Positions 56,902 to 64,000 of a DNA stretch of 64,000 nucleotides are shown one piece after another. Source of the stretch: Arcobacter cloacae (GTDB lineage: Bacteria > Campylobacterota > Campylobacteria > Campylobacterales > Arcobacteraceae); contig NZ_CP053833.1 in NCBI RefSeq assembly GCF_013201935.1, forward strand, positions 744,001-808,000, in the 5' to 3' direction. The first letter of the stretch is position 1. Each line of letters opens with the position of its first letter. The notes under the pieces are model-generated. The model ran no database searches, was not told the origin of the DNA, and saw only the letters and a list, made by a program, of their open reading frames with translations. Made by a program: the position numbers and the translations under genes.

Positions 56902-58164
56902 CTAAAAAGTCGATTGATTGTAAATCACAAAGTTTGAAGCAAGTTCTTCTAATTCTTTGTTGATTTTAGCATGTAAAGTTGTATCTTCAATATTATCTAA
57001 TACATCACAAATTTTGTTTGCTATTATTTCAAACTCTTTTTCTTTCATTCCCCTTGCAGTTAATGCTGGGCTTCCTATTCTAATTCCTGAAGTAACAAAT
57101 GGACTTCTTGTCTCTCCTGGTACTGTATTTTTATTTACTGTAATTCCAGCATTTCCTAAAGCTGCATCTGCATCTTTCCCTGAAAATGGTTTATTTAAAA
57201 AACTTACTAATACTAAGTGATTATCTGTTCCATTTGAAACAATATCATATCCTCTTTTCATTAGTACTTCAGCTAATACTTTTGCATTTGCTTTTACTTG
57301 TTTTGCATAATCTTTCCATTCTGGAGCTAATATCTCTTTAAATGCTACTGCTTTTGCAGCAATTACATGAACAAGTGGTCCACCTTGAAGTCCTGGGAAA
57401 ATTGCACTATTGATTTTTTTAGCAATCTCTTCATCATTTGTCATAATCATACCACCTCTTGGACCTCTTAAAGTCTTATGAGTAGTAGTTGTAACAACAT
57501 CAGCATATGGGAATGGTGACATATGTTCACCAGCAGCAACAAGACCAGCAATGTGAGCAATATCAGCAAATAAAATAGCACCAACAGCATCAGCTATTTC
57601 TCTAAATTTAGAAAAATCAATCTCTCTAGCATAAGCACTTGCTCCACAAACAATGATTTTTGGTTGAGCTATTTTTGCAATTTCTAAAACTTTATCATAA
57701 TTGATTCTTCCATCTAATTCAACACCATAATAAAATGCAGAATAGTTTTTACCAGAAAATGATGGTTTAGAACCATGAGTTAAATGTCCACCATGAGATA
57801 AATCCATACCTAAGATTTTATCACCAGCATTTAATAATGCAGCATAAACAGCACCATTAGCTTGGCTTCCCGAATGAGGTTGAACATTAGCATAAGTACA
57901 ACCAAAGATTTTACAAGCTCTGTCAATTGCTAATTGCTCAACAGCATCAGCTTGCTCACAACCACCATAATATCTTTTGTAAGGATAACCCTCAGCATAT
58001 TTGTTGGTAAAAACAGAACCCATAGCTTGCATAACAGCAGGACTAGTGAAGTTTTCACTAGCAATCATTTCAAGATGATTAGTTTGTCTTTTTAATTCAT
58101 TTTCTATTATTGAAAATACTTCATTATCCGCTTCTTTTAAATTCGCATTTGTTATAAAACTCAT
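56902..58164 (-). CDS. glyA: serine hydroxymethyltransferase
   Basis: The PLP enzyme makes glycine and methylene-THF from serine, feeding Fol[39 protein letters not shown] and the PLP-lysine stretch [16 protein letters not shown] are all present; 420 residues is standard. It follows lysS as in other Campylobacterota. Confidence 0.97.
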   Translation of the reverse strand: MSFITNANLKEADNEVFSIIENELKRQTNHLEMIASENFTSPAVMQAMGSVFTNKYAEGYPYKRYYGGCEQADAVEQLAIDRACKIFGCTYANVQPHSGSQANGAVYAALLNAGDKILGMDLSHGGHLTHGSKPSFSGKNYSAFYYGVELDGRINYDKVLEIAKIAQPKIIVCGASAYAREIDFSKFREIADAVGAILFADIAHIAGLVAAGEHMSPFPYADVVTTTTHKTLRGPRGGMIMTNDEEIAKKINSAIFPGLQGGPLVHVIAAKAVAFKEILAPEWKDYAKQVKANAKVLAEVLMKRGYDIVSNGTDNHLVLVSFLNKPFSGKDADAALGNAGITVNKNTVPGETRSPFVTSGIRIGSPALTARGMKEKEFEIIANKICDVLDNIEDTTLHAKINKELEELASNFVIYNQSTF

Positions 58165-58187
58165 TTTTTTCTCCTTAGGATTACTTA

Positions 58188-59705
58188 TTAAACTTCTTCA
58201 TCATCATGAAGATTAATTTCATGTTTTACTGGTTTCATAGCAGGAAATAATAAAACATCTCTTATAGAGTGTTGATTTGTAAGCATCATTACAAGTCTAT
58301 CAATACCAATACCTTGCCCTGCTGTTGGAGCCATACCATAAGATAAAGCATTTACAAAATCTTCATCCATTTCATGTGCTTCATCATCACCACTATCTTT
58401 TGCAGCCATTTGTCCTTCAAATCTTTGAAGTTGATCAAGAGGGTCATTTAACTCACTAAATGCATTTGCAATCTCTTTTCCAGCAATAAATAATTCAAAT
58501 CTATCAGTTAAATGTGGTTTTTCATCATTTCTTCTAGCAAGTGGTGAAATTTCAACTGGATATTCTGTTATGAATGTTGGATTAATTAGTTTTGCTTCAA
58601 CGTATTCATCAAATAATTCACCTTGAAGTTGTCCAATATTCATTTTTTCATTTACATCTAAGTTTTTAGATTTCATAAACGCAATGATTTTTTCTTTATC
58701 TTCAACAACATCAGCAGGAACACCACCAATTTCACTTAAAGATTGAATCAATGGAATTTCAGTAAATTTATTGAAATCAATTTTTAAATCACCATAAGGA
58801 AGAATAGTAGGTAATTCTAAATGTTCAAATAAATATTCAAAATATTCTTTTGTTAAAGATATTAAATCTTTATAAGTTTTATATGCCCAGTAAAATTCGA
58901 TTGAAGTAAATTCAGGATTGTGTGTTGCATCCATTCCTTCATTTCTAAAATTTCTATTTATTTCAAATACAGCTTCAAACCCACCAACAATTAATCTTTT
59001 TAGGTAAAGTTCAGGTGCTATTCTTAAATATCTATCAATTCCTAAAGCATTATGATGAGTAACAAAAGGTCTTGCATTTGCTCCTCCTGCAATTGGATGC
59101 ATCATAGGTGTTTCAACTTCTAAAAATCCTTTGTTCTCAAAAAATCTTCTAGTTAATGAAATCACTTTACTTCTGATATGAAAAGTTTTTCTTACTTCAG
59201 AATTCATAATTAAATCTAAATATCTTTGTCTGTATCTTAACTCTTTATCTTGAATTCCATGATATTTTTCAGGAAGAGGAGAAATGGCTTTTGTAAGTAT
59301 TGTTAAGTTATCAACATGTAAAGATAGTTCACCTTGACCTGTTACAAATGGATAACCAGTAACTTCAATAATATCACCAACTTCTATATTTTTTTTAAAG
59401 ATTTCATTATAAAATCCTTCTGGTAAATTATCTCTTGCCACATAAACTTGAAGCATACCACTTTCATCTTCTATTTTTAAAAATGCAGCTTTTCCCATTA
59501 GTCTGAAAAATTTGATTCTTCCAGCAACTGTGTAACTTCTATTTTCATCTCTTTTGTTTTCAGTATGGAAAATATCGCTATTTACATTTAAATATTTTGA
59601 TATTGTACAATTTCTTAAACTCTCATTTGAATAAGGATTAATCCCAACTTCTCTTAATTTATCAGCTTTTTCTATTCTTTGTTGTATATATTTATTTTCG
59701 AACAA
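58188..59705 (-). CDS. lysS: lysyl-tRNA synthetase (class II)
   Basis: An OB-fold anticodon domain (about 55-150) precedes a class II core: motif 2 region [20 protein letters not shown] and motif 3 [11 protein letters not shown], with [16 protein letters not shown]. 505 residues. Sequences match LysRS rather than AspRS or AsnRS. In Campylobacter jejuni fur lies between cvpA and lysS; here the two are 12 bases apart with no fur. Confidence 0.96.
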   Translation of the reverse strand: MFENKYIQQRIEKADKLREVGINPYSNESLRNCTISKYLNVNSDIFHTENKRDENRSYTVAGRIKFFRLMGKAAFLKIEDESGMLQVYVARDNLPEGFYNEIFKKNIEVGDIIEVTGYPFVTGQGELSLHVDNLTILTKAISPLPEKYHGIQDKELRYRQRYLDLIMNSEVRKTFHIRSKVISLTRRFFENKGFLEVETPMMHPIAGGANARPFVTHHNALGIDRYLRIAPELYLKRLIVGGFEAVFEINRNFRNEGMDATHNPEFTSIEFYWAYKTYKDLISLTKEYFEYLFEHLELPTILPYGDLKIDFNKFTEIPLIQSLSEIGGVPADVVEDKEKIIAFMKSKNLDVNEKMNIGQLQGELFDEYVEAKLINPTFITEYPVEISPLARRNDEKPHLTDRFELFIAGKEIANAFSELNDPLDQLQRFEGQMAAKDSGDDEAHEMDEDFVNALSYGMAPTAGQGIGIDRLVMMLTNQHSIRDVLLFPAMKPVKHEINLHDDEEV

Positions 59706-59717
59706 TATTAAATCCCT

Positions 59718-60452
59718 TTATTGGTTTTCTTCTGGTTTATTTGCAATGTTTTTTAATTTTTCTTTCATAGCATCAATTTCTTCAGAACTCATATTTGTAG
59801 ATTCTTCTATTTTTTCCTCTACTTGTTTTATTATCTCTTCTTGAATAACTTCTTGAGCACCATTTACAGTTGAGTTTACATTTTCTTGAATATTAGATGT
59901 AGCATCTTTTACAATAGGTGATTCTTTAACTGTATCAATAGCTTTATTAAAACTATTTGCTAAAGAATCAGTATCAAGTTTTATAATATGTGACCCAACA
60001 CTTATTAAATGTGGCATTACAGCAGAAGTTGCAAATTTTTCATTAATAACTTTTCGAAAAGATTCAACTTGATACAGTGCATAAGCAATAACAGAAAATA
60101 TTAAAAATATTTTTGTAGCACCAAAAATAAATCCAAAAAATCTATCAATAACACCTAATCCACTAGCTGAGAATATTTTACTAACTACAATACCCGCACT
60201 ATAAACTATAATCCAAACACCAACTAAAGCAACAACAAAACCAATTAGTTTTATAGTTGCTTCATTCTCTAAAACTAAAACAGGAGCTAGTAATTCTCCT
60301 GTTTCTTTTGAAATTCTTGAAGCTACGAAAATTGCACCAATGATTCCAATAATTCCAAAAACTTCCTTTATTAAACCTCTAAATAGTCCTTTTAAACCTA
60401 ATATTAAAGTAATAGATATTATTATTAAATCAAATACAGCAAAACCTTGCAT
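59718..60452 (-). CDS. CvpA-family membrane protein
   Basis: Four membrane helices in the first 130 residues follow the CvpA pattern (FDLIIISITLILGLKGLFRGLIKEVFGIIG, SGLGVIDRFFGFIFGATK), then an amphipathic C-terminal tail rich in Glu, Gln and Ser (about 150-244, longer than Escherichia coli CvpA, which is about 160 residues). Family roles include colicin V production and growth on surfaces; biochemistry is unclear. It is the likely first gene of the cvpA-lysS-glyA operon. Confidence 0.88.
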   Translation of the reverse strand: MQGFAVFDLIIISITLILGLKGLFRGLIKEVFGIIGIIGAIFVASRISKETGELLAPVLVLENEATIKLIGFVVALVGVWIIVYSAGIVVSKIFSASGLGVIDRFFGFIFGATKIFLIFSVIAYALYQVESFRKVINEKFATSAVMPHLISVGSHIIKLDTDSLANSFNKAIDTVKESPIVKDATSNIQENVNSTVNGAQEVIQEEIIKQVEEKIEESTNMSSEEIDAMKEKLKNIANKPEENQ

Positions 60453-60508
60453 ACAAATCCTTTTCTTATTAATGCGTGTATTGTATCTAATCTTTTCAAA
60501 ATTGAAGT

Positions 60509-62584
60509 TTAATTAAAATCAACAATAAAACTTGTACCTGAATATTTTTTATTTTGATGTTCAAATGTTACATTTTTTATGTCGATTTTATAGCCAAGAT
60601 TTTTTACAAAAAATTCTTGAACAACATAAAGTCCTAATCCTACACCAAAACCTTGATGTTTAGTTGTAAAATAGGGTTCTATAATTTTTGATAGTATTTG
60701 ATTATCAATCCCTTCTGCATTGTCTTTTATCTCTAATATATTATCTTTGAAATCAATAAAAATAAATCTTTCATTTTCTGCTTTTTTATTTGTTAAAGCA
60801 TAAACCGAATTGTCTAAAATATTTAAAATAGCTTGAGAAAAATCATTTCTATTACATTCTAAAATGAAATCATTATTGTAATTAAAAATACATATAATAT
60901 TGTTTTTTTCAAATATTGAATCAAAAAAGTTTATTGTTTCTTCTAAAGCTTCAACGAAAGAAAAACTAGATATATTCTCATCTTTATTAAAGAAATTTGT
61001 GAAATTTTCAATTGTATTAGATAATTTTTTAGTACTTGATATGATAGATTCACATGATTCTTTAAACTCTTCATCTTCTAAAATATTTAATTCTTTTTTT
61101 ATTTTCATTCCACTTGCTATAGTACTTATTATACTTAAAGGTTGTCTCCATTGATGAGCTATATTTTTTAAAGTATCTGCAATTGCAGCAATTTTCGATT
61201 GTTGGAATAGTAATCTATCTTTTTCTTTATCTTTTTTTATTTGTTCTATTTCTTGTGTTATATCTGAAAATGTCGCAATAATATAATCTTCTAGATGCAT
61301 TCTTGATGTTTTTAATGAAAAATGTTTTATATTGCCATCTTTGTTTTTCATTGCAACTTTAAAGTTTTTATCTGTATTTTCAAGGACATATTCAGCCCAA
61401 TTTTTACCATTATAATCTTTTTCAATAACATAAAATTCATCATTCATATCTATAAAGGCTTTACAAATACACTTATATTTATTTCTAAATTCTTGAAGAT
61501 TTTTTATATCAATAAAAAATTCACATAATTTTTTATTTGCATCTATTATCTCTTTTCCATTAGTTATTACTATAATGTTTGATTGAGAATCTAAAATAGA
61601 CTGTTTTTTATTTTCTTGAAGTTTAATCTCTTTGATATATCTTGAATATATGTAAAGTAAAAAAGAGAAAAATATTATAATTAATGCAATAACAGAAATC
61701 ATGATAATTTGTATTTTAAAGGATTTCACAATTTGTAAATCAATATCTTTCACTTTAATAAAATTTAAAATATAAGCTAATTTATCATTGTTTTTATCGT
61801 ATAAAGTGTAATTTGAAATTAAATATCCATTTTCTACAATATATTCAGGAATATTTACATATTTTTCAACATTGTTATTTTGTATATAAGAAATTAATTG
61901 CGGATTTGCGTTTTTATTTGCTACATAATAATCATCAATAAAGAGGTTTGTGTAAGGAAATTTAATTGTATTTTTATACTTTTTATCAGCAATTACTATT
62001 GAATCTACGTTATTTTCTTTTAAATCATCGGCTATTGAATTAAAATGGGTAATGATTTCTAGTGCTCCTAAAAAGTTGTTTTCTTCGTCATAAATAGGTG
62101 TTCTAGCTTTTAATGTTAAGCTAAATAAGGCAACACTAATTGAAGTGGAAATGTTTTGATTTGTTAATGTACTTTTTAAATCATTCCTAAAAAGTAGATT
62201 ATCACCTTTTTTATCTGTCCAAGACCTATAGATACTTTTCCCTGATTTATCTACAACTTGAATCCAAACATTTTTATATTTTGAATTTTCTTTTATTTCA
62301 TTTATTATTTTCGTATAGTCCAATTTAGAATAGTCTTCTTCTTTTATAATTTTATGTAAATTATTATTTTTTGATAAGGCTAAAGATATAGTTAATGTTG
62401 CGTTTAATTTGTCTTTTATTAAATTTTCAGTTGTATTGACTATATTTAAATGGCTTGATTTATAGATTGAATCTAATAAATTTTCTTGTTTTTTTGAGAT
62501 ATAAAAATATGTTCCCGATACAATTAATAATGTTAAAATTAGAAATGATGATACTATTATAAACGTGTTTCTTTTTGATGACAT
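60509..62584 (-). CDS. orphan membrane sensor histidine kinase
   Basis: Order: membrane helix at about 9-29, periplasmic dCache-like sensor (about 30-290, VWIQVVDKSGKSIYRSWTDK), second helix about 293-315, PAS-like module (about 325-450) with K371-C-I-C374, dimerisation/phosphoacceptor H477 in NIAHQWRQPLS, and the ATPase domain with NILDNSVYAL (N box), KDNAEGI (G1) and HQGFGVGLGLYVV (G2). 691 residues. No response regulator lies next to it. Its second module resembles that of the diguanylate cyclase at 1462. Confidence 0.92.
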   Translation of the reverse strand: MSSKRNTFIIVSSFLILTLLIVSGTYFYISKKQENLLDSIYKSSHLNIVNTTENLIKDKLNATLTISLALSKNNNLHKIIKEEDYSKLDYTKIINEIKENSKYKNVWIQVVDKSGKSIYRSWTDKKGDNLLFRNDLKSTLTNQNISTSISVALFSLTLKARTPIYDEENNFLGALEIITHFNSIADDLKENNVDSIVIADKKYKNTIKFPYTNLFIDDYYVANKNANPQLISYIQNNNVEKYVNIPEYIVENGYLISNYTLYDKNNDKLAYILNFIKVKDIDLQIVKSFKIQIIMISVIALIIIFFSFLLYIYSRYIKEIKLQENKKQSILDSQSNIIVITNGKEIIDANKKLCEFFIDIKNLQEFRNKYKCICKAFIDMNDEFYVIEKDYNGKNWAEYVLENTDKNFKVAMKNKDGNIKHFSLKTSRMHLEDYIIATFSDITQEIEQIKKDKEKDRLLFQQSKIAAIADTLKNIAHQWRQPLSIISTIASGMKIKKELNILEDEEFKESCESIISSTKKLSNTIENFTNFFNKDENISSFSFVEALEETINFFDSIFEKNNIICIFNYNNDFILECNRNDFSQAILNILDNSVYALTNKKAENERFIFIDFKDNILEIKDNAEGIDNQILSKIIEPYFTTKHQGFGVGLGLYVVQEFFVKNLGYKIDIKNVTFEHQNKKYSGTSFIVDFN

Positions 62585-62687
62585 ATGAATTAGTAACTTT
62601 TATGTGGATTTATTAGAAAATATTATATTAAATAAGTTCTTTTTTTTTTATTAAAAACTTTTCATTTTAAATTAATATTTATGGTGA

Positions 62688-62693
62688 TAGAAT
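62688..62693 (+). promoter_or_regulatory. probable ispG -10 placed for a leaderless transcript
   Basis: TAGAAT preceded by TGA; transcription about 7 bases downstream would begin at or next to the ispG ATG (62700). No Shine-Dalgarno sequence lies between. Confidence 0.4.
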
Positions 62694-62699
62694 CACGAC

Positions 62700-63761
62700 A
62701 TGATAAAAAGATACCCAACAAAACAGATATTCGTCGGAAACGTACCAATTGGTGGTGATGCACCAATTCCAGTTCAATCAATGACTTTTTCTAAAACATC
62801 AGATGTAAAAGCAACGGTTGAACAAATAACAAAATTACATTTCGCTGGTGCAGATATTGTAAGAGTTGCTGTTCCTGATATGGATGCAGCTAATGCTTTA
62901 AAAGAGATAAAATCTCAAATTGATTTACCACTTGTAGCAGATATTCATTTTAAATATAAACTAGCATTAATTGCTGCTGAAGTTGTTGATTGTATTAGAA
63001 TTAACCCTGGAAATATAGGAGATAAAAGTAGGGTAAAAGAGATTGTAAAAGCTTGTGAGCAAAGAAATATTCCAATTAGAATTGGAGTAAACTCTGGAAG
63101 CTTAGAAAAGCAATTTGAAGATAAATATGGTCAAACACCTCAAGGTATGGTTGCAAGTGCTGAGTATAACATTAAGTATTTAGAAGATTTAGGATTTACA
63201 AATTTAAAAGTTTCTTTAAAAGCTAGTGATGTTCAAAGAACAGTTGAAGCTTATAGAATGTTAAGACCTAAAAACAACTATGCCTTTCATTTAGGAGTAA
63301 CAGAAGCTGGAACACAATTTCATTCAACTATTAAATCTTCAATTGCTTTAGGAGCTTTGTTGCTTGATGGTATTGGTGATACTTTAAGAGTTTCAATGAC
63401 TGGAGAACTTGAAGAAGAGATAAAGGTTGGAAAAGCAATTTTAAAAGATGTTGGAATTGCAAAAGAGGGCTTAAATATTGTTTCTTGTCCAACTTGTGGA
63501 AGAATTGAAGCTGATTTAGTAAGTGCTGTTTCTGAAATAGAAAAAAGAACAGCACATATTAAAACACCAATGGATGTTTCAGTTATGGGATGTGTTGTAA
63601 ATGCAATCGGAGAGGCAAAAAGTGCTGATGTTGCTATTGCTTTTGGAAAAGGAAGTGGACTTATAATGAAAAAAGGTGAGATTATAGAAAAACTTTCAGG
63701 TGATGCATTAATAAATAGATTTATAGAAGAAGTTGAAATAGAAGCTCAAAAGAGAAAATAA
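62700..63761 (+). CDS. ispG: 4-hydroxy-3-methylbut-2-en-1-yl diphosphate synthase (IspG/GcpE)
   Basis: The enzyme makes HMBPP in the MEP isoprenoid pathway. [46 protein letters not shown] and [11 protein letters not shown] are conserved, and the [4Fe-4S] cysteines are C263, C266 (SCPTCGR) and C298 (VMGCVVN). 353 residues. Start at 62700 agrees with the family N-terminus; there is no Shine-Dalgarno sequence, and an in-frame stop at 62688-62690 prevents an upstream start. The stop overlaps the next ATG by 1 base. Confidence 0.96.
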   Translation: MIKRYPTKQIFVGNVPIGGDAPIPVQSMTFSKTSDVKATVEQITKLHFAGADIVRVAVPDMDAANALKEIKSQIDLPLVADIHFKYKLALIAAEVVDCIRINPGNIGDKSRVKEIVKACEQRNIPIRIGVNSGSLEKQFEDKYGQTPQGMVASAEYNIKYLEDLGFTNLKVSLKASDVQRTVEAYRMLRPKNNYAFHLGVTEAGTQFHSTIKSSIALGALLLDGIGDTLRVSMTGELEEEIKVGKAILKDVGIAKEGLNIVSCPTCGRIEADLVSAVSEIEKRTAHIKTPMDVSVMGCVVNAIGEAKSADVAIAFGKGSGLIMKKGEIIEKLSGDALINRFIEEVEIEAQKRK

Positions 63762-64000
63762 TGAAAATAGATATATCAAATTTTCAAAAATATCTTGATG
63801 GTGAAGCTGAGGAAATAACCTCAGAGTTTTTTCAAAAATATATAATAAATATGAGAAGAATAGATAATGAAGAAATAGAGGAGATAAAAAACTTTTTTTC
63901 TTCAATCATTAAATATATTTGCGAAAGTGATATGAAAAATGCTTCTTTAGTTTGTGAAGATTTGATAAATTATAATATAGAATTGTCAGTTCCATATGTT
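63761..64000 (+). CDS. unidentified gene, N-terminal 80 residues (continues beyond window)
   Basis: The frame starts at ATG 63761-63763, overlapping the ispG TAA by 1 base, and stays open to the last base. The visible part is helical and charged ([19 protein letters not shown]..., NFFSSIIKYICESDMKNASL..., NYNIELSVPYV) with no signal peptide or membrane helix. I do not recognise a domain; it could be the N-terminal sensor of a signalling protein. Confidence 0.6.
   Translation, partial: MKIDISNFQKYLDGEAEEITSEFFQKYIINMRRIDNEEIEEIKNFFSSIIKYICESDMKNASLVCEDLINYNIELSVPYV

Overview
The window is strongly AT-rich and densely coded, with short intergenic gaps. Its gene content (NIF-type NifS/NifU, CheV, soluble chemoreceptor plus PAS partner, many GGDEF and sensor proteins, L25/Ctc, Campylobacterota-style cvpA-lysS-glyA order) points to a chromosome of the Campylobacterota, most likely the Arcobacter group (inference from protein style, not a database search). 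I see no rRNA, tRNA, CRISPR array, insertion sequence or prophage, and no gene-free stretch longer than 300 bases.

Layout. 1-1.3 kb: end of a TolC-type efflux protein and an SMR (SugE/Gdx-like) exporter. 1.4-10 kb: signalling and accessory genes: a membrane diguanylate cyclase, an SdiA-regulated-type protein, a biotin carboxylase, a PAS protein plus soluble chemoreceptor, an EamA transporter, and a divergent HDOD/XRE pair whose promoter region carries four inverted repeats. 10-18.3 kb: two complete iron-sulfur assembly systems transcribed divergently: sufBCDSE plus a DUF59 (SufT-like) gene on the minus strand, nifS-nifU on the plus strand. 18.4-25.6 kb: an Upf1-like helicase, a CBS protein, a TauE transporter, a frameshifted diguanylate cyclase, and a hemerythrin plus a heme-copper-like membrane protein. 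25.7-34.5 kb: argH, cheV, tcdA, greA-argC-lpxH-like-(membrane protein)-uvrB-nth. 34.7-44.4 kb: a probable copper TonB receptor, an HD phosphohydrolase with a 33-residue membrane microprotein upstream, a DUF2156/GNAT pair, folD-lepB-rpiB, and rplY-pth-LptF/G-NUDIX. 44.4-60.5 kb: an almost unbroken minus-strand housekeeping run: cvpA, lysS, glyA, SPOR protein, trpE, pdxJ, pdxA, AAA ATPase, pyrH, rpoZ, spoT/relA, tyrS, nitronate monooxygenase-like, N-acetylmuramoyl-alanine amidase. 60.5-64 kb: an orphan sensor kinase, ispG and the start of an unidentified gene.

The most unusual signals are: (1) uvrB and the amidase gene have no ATG, GTG or TTG start that could give the full protein; each has a Shine-Dalgarno sequence placed before ATC (uvrB) or ATA (amidase). 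(2) A diguanylate cyclase is split by a single-base deficit in a poly-A run. (3) SUF and NIF are back to back with palindromes sharing TTAATT/AATTAA outer arms at both promoters. (4) Four dyads lie between the HDOD and XRE genes. (5) One PAS-like module with a K-C-I-C motif is shared by a diguanylate cyclase and a histidine kinase. (6) A hemerythrin-membrane protein operon has three GxxxQ/KxxP repeats in the membrane partner. (7) ispG appears leaderless. No single locus here proves a wholly new system; the hemerythrin/membrane pair and the HDOD/XRE pair are the best candidates for uncharacterised modules.
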